Shown here: one piece after another, positions 16,222 through 28,293 of the stretch | How the letters are laid out: each line of letters begins with the position of its first letter | How positions within the stretch are numbered: the first letter of the stretch is position 1 | Source of the DNA: Eudorina sp. 2006-703-Eu-15 | Taxonomy: Eukaryota > Chlorophyta > Chlorophyceae > Chlamydomonadales > Volvocaceae | Length of the DNA stretch: 64,000 nucleotides | Assembly: GCA_003117195.1 (NCBI GenBank) | Contig: BDSI01000043.1 | Span: 531,523 to 595,522, forward strand | Reading direction: 5' to 3' | Notes under the pieces: generated by a model | Told to the model about the DNA's origin: nothing | The model's input: the letters and a program-made list of their open reading frames with translations, nothing else | The model's database searches: none | Position numbers and translations under genes: made by a program

Positions 16222-19200
16222 TGATGGTGGGGACGGGGCGGCAGGGCGGTGTTGAGCTGTGGAGCAAGTTTTCTTCCGGAGGATGTGCGGGTTATTTTTG
16301 TGACATTGTTGCGGCAGCGCAGCGGCCGGGAAACCAGGCGTCTATCTCCCTAACTCCTAGGGAGACGCTATTACTCAACGGTAATTATAATGTGAGCTTG
16401 CCGCCCCCGGATATTGTTGAACCGTTGGACAGGAGCCGCTGGTTGCGTGAATGGACCCGCGGCGACCCGTGTGACACTTTCACCCGTATTGTGTGTTCGA
16501 TGTGCTGTGGATGGTCGCGCAGCTATCGCGGCATTGCTTGGGTATGTTGGCGCCATTGTCAATGACCAAGGGACTGCGGTTTGGCTCCTTGGGGTGTTTG
16601 CGAATCTTTATCCGGCGGTCGAAGGGTATATATGTGGGATTAGGGGGGCGCCGCCCTTCGCGGGATCGTTGCAAAAGTCCGGTTGCAAAAGTCAGGGAAG
16701 CAGAAGATTGTTCGCGAACGAGGCGTCGAAGCTTCGTAATGGACCCTAGAGTCCATACCCTCCTTGTCCGGATCCTAAGCAACCTGAGACATCTGTAGGC
16801 AACCCGAGATATCTAGAGCTCGCCAGGCATTTGTGTATGTTTGTGTGTATGTATGTGTGTGTGCGCGTTTTAGTTGGTGGATGTTTCGCAGATCTGCGCT
16901 TATTACTTCCCCGCTCCCCCGTGTGCTGCTGCCTTGCCTAAATTTATACCGTTCAAGTGACTAGAGCCGGCAACTTGCTAGGCCGGCATAAGCTGCCACC
17001 GCACCGAGCAAGCTGTCTAGAAACGTGGCGTCGGGCAGTGCTCATATTTATCGGCACGGCGCTGGCCCGAATCTCAACTGAAATGGTTGCCCTTCCTCGA
17101 GGTTCGGTATTATTGTTTCGATGTCCACGTCGTGAGGTGTGAAGGACATTCAGACATGATTCTTATGCCAGTTCATTTGATTGCTTAGTGCCCCCAAGGG
17201 TAGCCGCTCTGGGTGCTGCGCTTCTTGGTCGAGTTCTAGGTTTGCGCGGGTGTTGGCACGAAGTGTCGTTTGGTGCGCCTTCGGCTTCTCTGCGTTTCTC
17301 CCGGACATTTCCGGAGTCGGCGACATGAGGCATCTAACATTTTCAGATCTCGCACAGATGGATCTGATCGGATCTGACCTTACTGATTCTAGGTCATGGC
17401 GCTCCGCCGCAAACACGTTCTACCTGTGTCTCCGGGGATGTGCGAGGCTTGTTGGCCGCGCTGGCTGTGGTACGGCAGGTGTACGACAGGTGTACGGCTG
17501 CTGCAAGCCCCATACCAACGACCTGATGTTGCCCCCTAGGCGCGCACGTTCTAAGGTCCTGCTGAATTAACTCGTTGGGCTTCTTTCGATATCGTTGGGG
17601 GTCCCGTGATTGCTTTCCGTGAAGGGTGCTTGGACGTGGAGGTTGGCCACCCAGATGCCCACGTCATGACTGTCATCTGTCATATGACGGGTGTCAAGGT
17701 GCCTGGCCATAGCCTGTTTTGTTTCGCAGCCTGGGGCCGAGGTGTGGGAGGGCTGTAGGGGCAGATGCGCACCGCAGCGGTGCGTGCGGACGGAAGCGGC
17801 GGACGGGTTACCCTTTCGTGTTTCACAATTTGCCCCGGGGTTGCGGGATGGCCGGGTTGAGGCATGGCGGGCGCTCAAGTGGCGGCTTCACAAACACACA
17901 CACCTGCGGGCGCAGCGTTCGTTCGCCCGCCGTTTTGGGGTTCGGCGTGGATCGTCGGCGGGAGGTGGTTCGTCACCCGTCGTTCGCTTTGGAAGGAGCG
18001 GATCTGCTGCGCCGGAGGTTGATTTTCATGCTCGTGTGGCCCCGTGTGGGCGGCGACGGATGTGGCCCAAATGTTTCCGGCGTGTGGGACTGTGGGGTTC
18101 CGTCTTGGCGGCGGAGTTTCCTCTGCCGAGGGACCCCGGGGGGGGGGTTTGAAAAGAAACTGCCCGGACACTCCGGGCAGGGGGGGGAGGTGGGCGCGAT
18201 TTCGCTGTCTTTATTGACATAAGGGGGGAGGTGGGCGCTCTGTTCTTCGTCGTTCCATTTGAGGCCTTTGGAGGGCCTGACAGTACATACACGAATAATG
18301 GATGCCAAACCGATCCTCTTACTTTTGCGTGATTATTCGTAATTATTCGCGATTATCAGTTCGGGGTGGGCGGCGTCCCAATGCGAACTTTGCGACCACC
18401 TGTTGCGAGGTGGCCCCACCCTGACTGCCCGCCGGTCAGGCAACCGAACGGGCCCAGAGAGGCTCGTGGGCGAAATTGCGGTTCATGAAGCACGCGCCGT
18501 ACCCTGAAAATGTCGAGGACGCAGATGCGAAAAAGGCGCGTGGCGGCTGCTGATGAGGAGTCCCGGAGTCCGCGGCGGCGGATAGGGGGACAAGTACAAA
18601 GAGGAAGGGATGCGGCGGAGCTCTTTCTCTCGCTGTCTCTGCCCCTCGGCGCTGCTGCCCCGACAAACCATTCCAGCAGGCACTCAGCGGCGGGTGACAG
18701 ACTGACATCCACCCTACCGGACTGCCCCAGCTCAACGCAGCGGGACCTACAGCCGTAGCCCCGGATTGGACGCAAGGTGACCCCCCGCGGTCCCAGGACC
18801 CGGATACGGACCGTAAGCATCCCTTGGGTCCCGGGGGTTTTGTCAGGAGTGTGGTTTCATCCCCCCGGGGCAACACCGTACACGCGCGAGTCGGGGGATG
18901 GCGGCGATTTGTTCAGGAAACGGGATCCATGCGAACCGTTCGGACGTACCAACGTACGGGTTCGTGACGGGTTGGCCTACATGGCCCCTGTGGTGGAGCG
19001 CTTGGGCGGGTAGCAACTCCTGGTAAGTACTGTCGTTATTGCCCGATCAGTTATCAAGTTCGTTGATATCTTATTGGCACTGGCTGGTTGCTGGAATTTG
19101 TTCTGGGCGCGACAGCAACACAGCATTGAACGCGCGTTACGGTTCTTGCGTGTACGGATAGGTACGGATGTACGGATTCAGGCCCCACAATCGCGTCACC

Positions 19201-20491
19201 GCACTGGTTGCCCGCTTCACGAACATGCGGCGGCCGTGTTTGAATGCCGCACGCATCGATGCCCTCGACTGTTGTGGAGTTCTGTTGCTCTTGCTGAGCG
19301 TGTGCCGGCGGTTTTCCTTGGGTCCCGGAGGCAGCCGGAGGCGTTTGGCTCTGCAGTGGGCGGAGCCTGCAGGGTTGCTCAGGATAGGTCAGGACTTTCT
19401 GTTGCCTTCAATGAATGCCTGGCATCATGTCGTGCTCTTTGGCCAGACAGAGCCGGAACATCGCACGCGTTTGTCGGGGCAGCAGTGGCCAGCGGGACAG
19501 GGTACAACAGATCGGGACAGCAGTTGGGTGACAACTGGCCTTAGACAGGTAGCATCATGGCGTTTCGGGAACTCTGGACGTGTTATCTCAGTACCGGGGT
19601 GATGCAGCCCTCTGCAGCGACTAGCGCAGTAGCCGGCCAAGGCCATTTTAATAACAAACAAAAGCGTTTTAGCAGGGTCGCAAGTAGGCGCAAGGATGCA
19701 TGCGTCGTCGGTTGTGACAGTGCACGTCGAGTGCTGCAACAATACCTGACGACACCCAGCGCGCACTGGGAGTATCCAGAGTTGGACAATTAGAAATTGT
19801 GTCATTATTCAGGGGGTTCAGGGGCTGCTTTTTTGCGGCAAGCTTTGCAAAACCAGACCAGCAGCTGAAATCAACACGGACTGAAGGCGACAATATTTTT
19901 TAGTTCTACGCGCATAAACAAAATTGAGCAAATAAATTTGCTGATGTGCTGAGGTTAGGATGATTGCGTCTATTGCCAGTGACGGGCAGGTACGGCGAAC
20001 TGCAGGTCTCGCAGACGTCACGGAATCCAGTCAATCAGGCCACCGAATACAGGCCATACACTTTAACAGTATGTAAATATGTGCTTGCAATTTGATGCTG
20101 GAGTAATTTTGACACAGATTCAGCCTGCCGCAGGACGCAAAAACATGTCAGATTGACCAATAGCTAAAATTTAAAAACGCTATTTCATAAATATTAAAAG
20201 TGTGACAATGCTGGGAGCCGTTTAGCTTTCATGGATACTCCAACCATACACTGTACGCTGGAAGCAGAGATGTCGTTGACCGTGATTGGGGGTGATTGAA
20301 GGACAGCATTAAAATGTCTGAAACGGAGACCAAAGGTAACGAAGCCCGTAGATAGGACGTTCGACGGTTCAAGGTCGATGTGGCGACTTGCGACGCTTCC
20401 ACGGAGCCACTGAGCACTGTAACAACGCGCCTATGAATTTATTGGTATAGACACAATTTTGCTTGGTATTCCGCCTGTGGTTGAAGCGCCA
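16222..20491. other. Spacer between kinases 1 and 2
   Basis: No gene recognised. It contains a 9-bp-stem hairpin at about 18163-18183 (CTGCCCGGA and its complement). A short segment at 18182-18235 is also present reverse-complemented at about 1262-1310, and sequence about 17600-18900 is GC-rich with uninformative open frames. From about 19800 to 20400 the DNA becomes AT-richer, consistent with a promoter region for kinase 2, but no specific element can be named. Confidence 0.55.
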
Positions 20492-23400
20492 ATGCCAATT
20501 GCAGGTGCAACACCTCCAACTGGAGCCGCCGAAGGGACTCGTGGCCTGGCACAGCGACTGCAAATTGGAAAGAGCTTGGCCTCTGGTGCATTCGCCATCG
20601 TCCATCAGGGCACTTACGATGGACAGCCCGTGGCAGTGAAGGTCTTGCTTCCGCACCTCGGCCCAACATCAAACGATAACTGCCCGGTCAAGATGTTCAT
20701 CCGCGAAGGGAAACTCCTCCGCCAAGTGAACCACGCGTAAGCATCAAGTACTCCCCTGGAGCTCTATCCTTAACTCACCACTCCCTTGCACATCTTGGCA
20801 ACCCGGTCCCCCTACCTTTCCCTGCCCTCCCTGCCTCCCTCTCCCCGCATGTGCAGCCACATCGTCCGCTGCCTGGCCGTCCTGGAGCTGCCCCCAGACT
20901 TCCCGGGCCTCGTCCGGGGCTATGTACGGCCGACCTGGGCTCTGGTTCTGGAGCTGCTGGAGGGCGGATCGCTGAGCAACCTGCTGCACAAGCAGCTGCT
21001 GGCGCCCTGGAAGTTTCTGTACGACAACGCCACCGCCCTGGCCTGGAGCACCCAGATCGCGTCCGCCCTGGCCCACCTCCACGGCCTGAGCCCCCCCGTC
21101 ATACACCGGGTGGGTGCGTGGGGTGGGTGGGTGGGTGGGTGGGTGGGTGGGTGGGCGCTGGAGTAGCCCACCACAGCCTGGGAGGGCGGTACGGGGTGAC
21201 GAGGAGGTCAGAATCGGAGCCGCACACTCCGCATCACAAACGTCGCTCCTGCCGTACTGAACGCCGTACAATCCGTGCCAGCTTGGTAGCTAGCCGCTCG
21301 CTGCGTCACCCTCTTGTCATCCCCCTTGTCACCCTTCTGTCATCGCCTTTCGTCGCCTGCCGCCCCGCCCGCCACCGCGCCGTCTCCCACCCACCCACCC
21401 ACCTGCCAGGACATCAAGTGCGACAACGTCATGTTGGAGATCGACGCCGGGGCAGGGGGAGTCCACAGGACCTTGGTGGCCAAGCTGGTGGATCTGGGGC
21501 TAGGCACGGTGGGTGTGTGAGGGGCCCCGGGCTGGATGGCTGTGTAGCTGGGTACATGGATGGGAGGGTTTAAATGAGGCTTTTGAGGTTTAGCCACCGG
21601 GTTCCTCGGCCGCCTCCGCACCGGTCCCGCCTCCTGACCCACCTGACCCACCTGTCCCTCCGCCCTCCGCCCGCCCCCCCTTACACCACAACCCGGCCCC
21701 GTCCCCGTCCGCAGCAACCCGCGGGCGCTGATCGGGCAGCCAGCCGCATGGCCCTGCTGCGGGCGCCGCTGCCTCGCTCCGACCTGGGGCGTCAGAACAC
21801 CGGGGGCGCCGCCGCCGCCGCCGCGGAGCCGCCGACCTCCGGGGCCGCTTCGGCAGACGCCCTCCTTCGGGACGCGAGCGTGCGGGCGCCGCCCGCCTCC
21901 GCCACCGCCGCCGCCGCCGCCGCCGGAGCAGCAGCAGCGGCAGCAGGTGCAGCAGCAGGTGCAGCTCGTGGCGTCGGCATCGCCGCCGAATCAGGCAACG
22001 GCGACGGAAGCCTCTGCGCCGGGCCGTTGGGCGTGGTACCCACACCCTGCCCGGACTCGCCGCGGCCCTCCACCGCCCCAACCACCGCACAGTCAAAGGC
22101 CACTGCAGCCGCTGCCGCCGCCGCCGCCGCCGTCGCGGGGCTACAGCCGCGGAGCTGTGACAGCGGCCTGGGCAAACAGATGGGCGGCCACACCCGCGAG
22201 GTCCTCAGCTTGACGGCGGCGGAGGACGCTGTAGCTGCTGTAGCTGCTGTAGCTGACGTCGCCCGCCATCTGGGCGCCAGGTCGTTGTTCTACCGGGTGT
22301 CGGACGGGGGCCACACGCTGATGCCCGTACAGGTGGACCCGGTGGAATCCACCGGCGTGTCGGGTGGTGACGGCGGCGACGGCGGCGGCGGCGCTTCCGC
22401 CACCGCCGCCGCGACCTCGCTCATCGGCGGCGCCGCCGCGTCCGGCCCCAGCGCCAGCGTCATCTGCTCTCGGCCCTGCAGCGGCACTCACCGCCAAAGC
22501 TATAGCCAGATGAGGATGACGAATTATAGCAGCGGCATGCGCGCCGGGTCCTTTATAGGCATCAGTGGCGGCAGCGGCGGCGGAGGCGGAGGCGGCAGCG
22601 GAGGCGGCGGAGGCGGCGGCGGCGGTGGCGGCGGCGGCGCGTCGGGCTACGCCCGGGCTGGCCGTGGGGCCGCGCTCAACCCACGGACGGCGCCCAGTCC
22701 CCTGGGTCTGGTGGGAGGTGGGGCAGCTGGGGACGGCGCTACCTCGGGGGCGGTCCGGGCGGGGTTGGGGTTGGGGCCGGGCGTTGCGGGGTCGGTGGGG
22801 CTGACACTGTCGGCAGTCCGCGGTACGACGCAACGCGTCACGACTAGTACGACGACGTCCCGGCTGTCAGCGACGGCAGAGGAGGAGGCGGCGGAGGTGG
22901 TTTCGGGGTCCGTAGAGGTCGTACGGGGCAAGGGTAGGGATCACGGAGGCAGCAGCGGTCCGCCGTCAAGGCCTTGCAGCGGAGGCGGCGGCCGGCCGGG
23001 TGTGAGCGGGCCCGTCGCCCCTGGCCCCCCGGCGGCCATTGCAGCAGCAGCTATAGCTATGGGCGTCGCTGCGTCTCAGGAACACTTCTCGCCCCCAACG
23101 CCGCCGCCGCCGCAGCAGCAGCAGCAACAGCAGGAGCAGCGGCAACAGCGGGGCGACGTCGGTGGCGGTGGTGGTTTGGAAGGCGGTGGCGTCTGCATCA
23201 CGCCTCGTGTCAACTCGGTGCAGGCATGGGGCCCCGAGGTTGCATGCAGGGGAGGTCGCGCCGGTGGCGTCGTTCCGGAACCTGCGGCGGCAGTCAGCCC
23301 CGGCGATGGCTGCGAGAGGCAGCAACGGGATACATGCGCAGCGGCGCCCCTTGATCTCAGCGCCGCCGCCGGCGGTGTCGGCGGCGGCAGCGCCGGCGGT

Positions 23401-24435
23401 GTCGGCGGTGGGAGTGCCTGCAGCGGCGCGGTCGCTTATGCTGCCGGCGGCGGTGTCTACAGCCTCTCCGCCTCCACGTGCCTCATCGACAGCAGGCCGG
23501 GCAGCGGCGGGGCACCCGACGGTGGCGGCGGTGGCCAGGAGAAAGGCGGCGCCGGCGGCAGCGGGCTGGCGGCGGCGGGGCCGTCGTCGCCGGGTGGCGG
23601 GGGCTGCGGCGGCGGCGGCTGGACATCTGCGCCCGGTTCAGCGGTGGGCGGGTCACCGCCGGTGTCCCGTCCGGTGCCGATTGCCCTGGCGCACCTGCGA
23701 CGTGGACCTCCGGAGTTGCAGAGGGGGCAGAAGGGTCAGGAGGACGAGGGGCAGGGACAGGGCCGCGGACAGGGTCAGGGGCAGGGGCGCGGGCAGGATT
23801 CCCGTCCAGCCACGCCCGGGGACGTGGACCTGGGCGTATTTCGTGCGGTGGCGGGCGCGGGCGGGCGGCTGCTGGGGAGTTTCGGAGCATGTCTCGAGGG
23901 GAACGTCGACGCGTCGTTCAGCTTGGGCCTGGAGGTGGTGTACTGCCTGACCGGTGAGACGGGGTCGTGCATGACCATGGCCCCGGAGATCAAGCTCATG
24001 CAGCCGTACAACGAGAAGATCGACGTGTACGCCTTTGGTGTCGTACTATACGAGATCTGGTCGCGGTCCTTGCTGGCTGTGTCGTACATTGGCACGCGGC
24101 GGCCTGACCTGCCGTACATGGTGCACCGCGTCACGGACTGGCCGGAGCTGGCGGCGTCGGGTTTCCGTCCCGCGCGCGTGGACGCCATCCCTGGCCCCGT
24201 GTGGGAGCTGATCTCTCAGTGCTGGGACCAGGACCCGCTGGCTCGGCCCCCCATGGCGGAGGTGGAGCAGCGGCTGCGGCGGATGGCGGAGGCGGACCTG
24301 GCAGAGGCGGTCGTGGGACTGGCCAGCGGCAAGGGAGGCAGGAGGCTGGACGCGGGAGCCGCCGCCGGGGGCGGGGGCGGCGGTGGCGGGGGCTTGACGG
24401 CCAACCACCCCAGTTGTGCGTGCGTGATCTGCTGA
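20492..24435 (+). CDS. TKL-like protein kinase 2, giant activation-loop insert
   Basis: Exons 20492-20736, 20857-21109, 21410-21508 and 21715-24435 join in phase to 1105 residues. Landmarks: glycine loop ASGAFAIV (first Gly replaced by Ala), VAVK K50, HRDIKCDN (D167), DLG (D194), [13 protein letters not shown] (from about 945), the same C-lobe as kinase 1, and a CVIC C-terminus. The insert between DLG and TGETG is 745 residues, dominated by Gly, Ala, Pro and Gln runs. Exon 2 with part of its flanking introns, and about 450 bp coding the C-lobe, are nearly identical to kinase 1, while the insert is unrelated apart from one short island. Intron positions match kinase 1. The ATG at 20492 is chosen as the first in frame before the kinase domain; an in-frame TTG precedes it. 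Confidence 0.85.
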
Positions 24436-25003
24436 GGTTGGATGGGTCCCTGCTTGCCAGGAGGGGAGCATGGGAGGGGAGCATGGGAGGCGGTAGGCGT
24501 CAGCTGCTGTCAAAATCGACTTGCTCTCGCAGCATTGCATTGCATTAACTATGATAATAATCATTGAGTAACGGAACAGATGAACGGACGAAAAATTGAG
24601 GCGGCGGCAGACGGTTGCGCGACTGGTCATTGGTCGCAGCACGTTGGTTGGGCGGGCATGTGTGTGGGCATGTGGGCCGGCATATGGGTGCGTGTGTTGG
24701 TGTGTTTGGCGGCAGGCAAGGTGGGTCGGAGACCGAGCGCTCGGGTCGCAGGGGTGTACAGCGTGTTGGGCCACTGGCTCCCGGACCGGGTTTGTGATTA
24801 TTTCTGCTTCAGGGCTGCTTCAGGGCTTGGTGGCGATGGTGATTAGTGATGGTGATGGTGGTGGAGGTTAGTGGTGGTGGTGATCCGTGCCGGAAGCATG
24901 ACGGTGGATGAGGACGAGGACACGGCCCAGTGGGTGGCGGGGGCCACTGGGCGCGCGTCCGTTCGTGCTTGGGCTGGCGCGCCCCGACTTGCGCTGCTGC
25001 AGC

Positions 25004-25077
25004 TGCCCCGCCTGCAGCTGCCCCGCCTGCAGCTGCCCCGCCTGCAGCTGCCCCGCCTGCAGCTGCCCCGCCTGCCT
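25004..25077. repeat. 15-bp tandem repeat CTGCAGCTGCCCCGC
   Basis: About five tandem copies. Each contains a PstI-like CTGCAG palindrome. Confidence 0.9.
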
Positions 25078-25902
25078 GCACCCCGACTGGGGGCTGCCGC
25101 ACCACAGAGGACTACTGGACATCGTTGACCGTCGTTGACCGTCCAGAGTGAGCAGACAAGTTACCCGCCTGCAGGGACCTACGCACCGGGCATGCACAGC
25201 TGCATGCACGGCTGCATGCACACCTTTTTCCCCGCGTGTGGGTTTATTGGCTCAAAGAGTCGGCATCACAAATTCACACCGGGTGATGGTGGGGGTGGGG
25301 GTGGGGGTGCGGGTCCGGCTGTGCGCGTCGTGCTGTGTGTAAAAAAGTAACTGAGCCGCTGTGTGTGTCGAGCGATGACTGCGTGCGTGTCGTCCTGAAC
25401 TTGGTGCGTGTCGGACGCTTCCATGAAGATTACTTTGCTGCAATGCAATGCAATGCAATGCAATGCCACGTCGTGCCTAGATAGACTGCCGGACGGCTTT
25501 GATGGCTTCGCTGCTTGGTTACTTCGCTGCTTGGTTGCTTCGGTGCATGGATTTTCGTTGCTTGCCCGCTGCTTAGACTTCTCGACTGCTCGACTGCTGC
25601 TCGACTGCTCGGCTTCTCGACTGCTGTTCGACTGCTCGACTGCTCGACGGGGCAGCAGTAGACTCCGGTCAGTGTCTCAACACGGACCCCGTGGGTCGCA
25701 GTGTCGTGACTGACATGGCCCGGGAGGAGTGCGGGCGGGTGTGACGGGTCGCCCGACTCGAGGTGCCATGTAGGGTGGTCCCCCGGCTCTCCCTCTGTCC
25801 CCGGATGACCTCCTCCCCTGTCGCACCTGAGTTGCTGCGCCAGCACACTGGGGTTGTTTGTGGCTAGCTAGCTAGCTAGGGTTCCCCGCGAACCGCCACG
25901 CG

Positions 25903-26016
25903 CTGCCCTGCCCTGCCCTGCCCTGCCCTGCCCTGCCCTGCCCTGCCCTGCCCTGCTCTGCCCTGCCCTGCCCTGCCCTGCCCTGCCCTGCCCTGCCCTG
26001 CCCTGCCCTGCCCTGC
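25903..26016. repeat. (CCCTG)n pentanucleotide repeat
   Basis: Over twenty copies of CCCTG, with one CTCTG variant near the middle. Confidence 0.95.
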
Positions 26017-28293
26017 CCGCGGGCTCCCGCATTCGGCTTCCTGGTGCAGACCGCTGTGTGCAGGTACCTTATTCGCGTGCTGTGTCCCCCCCTAGATAGG
26101 GATTCCGTGCTGTGTCCCCCCCTAGATAGGGATTCCGTGCTGTGCTGCAGCCTTGCAGAGGGGGGGAAGGGCGAGCGGCCGCGCTCAGCGGCAGCCGCTA
26201 CCCTGCGACTGCAGACCGAGTGGCGCTACGCCGCTGTCGTCGCGTTGCGGTTGCGCCGTGTGATGGTTTGGCTTTGCGGGCTGGCGAGGTGGAGCTTTAG
26301 GGACGAGTCGCATGGTGGTGGTCTGCATGCATGGTTGCAAGTCCTTAGACGGCGAGGCCCCATGCACGGCTGCCGTGAGCTCCTCATCCAACGAGGAGTG
26401 TTTAGGGAAGAGACCGACGAGGAGTGATACGCGAATGGAGCCGGCGGGCCCGAGGGGCGAAGCACCGCCGATGGGCAGGGGCCAAGCCAACCGATGCGGA
26501 CCCCACACCGCCGGGGTCAACCGCGTGGTTCATCCATGGATGAACAACTTTGATTCAGTGTTGTTCGGTCTGCGGGGTCCTGCTGGGGCCTGCATGTGTG
26601 TCGAAGAACGGATTTCGCGGGCTCTCTCTTCTATACCTCTCTCGGCGGCGGCAGCAGCAGCGGGCGTGACAGCTGACGGCGCAACAACGGCAGCGGGAGC
26701 ACCCGCCGCCGCAGCAGCAGCACCCACCGCAGCAGCACCCACCGCAGCAGCCGGCCCCCCAGCCGGCGATTGGGAGGCGGACTGCGCTGCGTCTCAAGCG
26801 GTCCACCGGGGACTAGCGGGGGCGGGGGCAAGACTCTCACCCCGGGATCGCCGCACCAAGGGACAGAGGGACGGAGGTTGGGACCGTGGAGGCTGTCGGG
26901 CTGGGCTGGCACGGCGGGCGGTGCATATTCAAACGATGGGGCTGGGGCACGTGATATTCGGCGCTGGAGGTTGCATACTCGGTCTGGGCTGGTGCTACGG
27001 CGCCGGGGGTGGGGTGTTGGGACCCTGCCGGGCAGCTGAGGTCCGGTTCGCGGACAGCGGCGGCGAAGGGGGGGGACCCTGGCGGCGATCAAGGGCCGAG
27101 CAGGTGAAGGAGCCTGATGACCTGATGTGTTTGTACGGCAGCTCTGAGGCGTGTACGGCAACCAAATGGCGGGCGTGGTGGGATGTAGCACAGTGCGCGG
27201 ATAGCTGTCCAAGGAATAAGGGGAACGACAACGGCCAGGGTCTGCGCGGGCAAAGAAGAAAAAGGGGGGTGGGCCGGAGGGGTACGCCGTCGTGCAACGC
27301 TGTGTGAGGTCACCGATTCCTGTCGTGTTCACGTGACGGCGCGGCGGCAATTTCGGGGCACCACCAACCGGGTCGACGGGTGGACGCCTCGTCAGCAAGG
27401 CACATCCGCGCCTCCAGCAGCCACATCCTTCGACCGAAGGACACATCATAAGCCGGAGACACCCGAAATCCCCATCCGCGGCCGTACCTTTGTAGCACAG
27501 TACCACGCCATCATGGCGAGCCAACCAGGCACTCGGAATGTTCCCGCCGAGTCCTATGCGCACGGCGCTCGGGGCTGCGACACGGAGGGGGGTGAGCAAC
27601 GGTGAACAGTGGAGGTGGCCTGATGGGGCAGACGTCCGCGTTGCGATTGCTGTTACGAATCAATACACGTTTGTCGGGCATGTTGGGGATGTTGTTGGGC
27701 ATGGTGGTTGGGAACGGACTTAATTGACGGTCGGGAGGGATGGTCCGCGATCGACTGTTTATCATCAACGATGCTTGAGGACAACTGTAGTGGATCAAAT
27801 TATTTACGATGTGGTATTCTGCAAAATGAAAGGCCGTAGCAGGTGCATCAGGAGTCGTTGGTCCTTGTATTGTCTTACTTTTTCACAGAGTAGGACGAAA
27901 TGGCAGGCGGACGCATGCATTCGAACCCTTTTTTTGAGTCTAGAATTTTTCAAGTTGTATTGCAGTGGGAGTAGGAAGTAGGAAGCCGTTCGGCGACCGT
28001 ACGAATGGGCTGGAGCTTCATGCTTGCCGATTTGCATACGGCCGACGTGTCAAAATTCATAACGACCTGCTTCATTCCTCACTTGCTTGTGATTTTGCGT
28101 ACGCATTCTGCGATTCCTAAAGAAATATTTCATACTTTCATCCTTACACGAACGGTTAACCGAACATCATTCATGTGTGATCCTAGCATTCTACGATCGC
28201 GCTAACTTTTATATGCTCACTCGGGCAAATCGAATATTGAAATGTTTTCCATAGTCCTTCGCTCGAGCACAGGCTTATTATACAAGGCATAAG

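Larger units (their letters stand above)
24436..28293. other. Spacer between kinases 2 and 3
   Basis: No gene could be supported. The stretch holds a 15-bp tandem repeat (25004-25077), CCTGC pentamers (25903-26016), a duplicated 34-bp segment at about 26071-26140 and GC-rich open frames without recognisable domains. The longest frame, about 26312-27307 (+), is low complexity in its first half and unrecognised in the rest. DNA from about 27650 to 28290 is AT-richer and lies directly upstream of kinase 3. Confidence 0.55.

Noticed and set aside
26312..27307. 331-codon frame between kinases 2 and 3.
   Set aside because: The first half is an Ala/Thr repeat and the second half shows no domain, no exon partners and no paralog; GC-rich DNA keeps frames open by chance.
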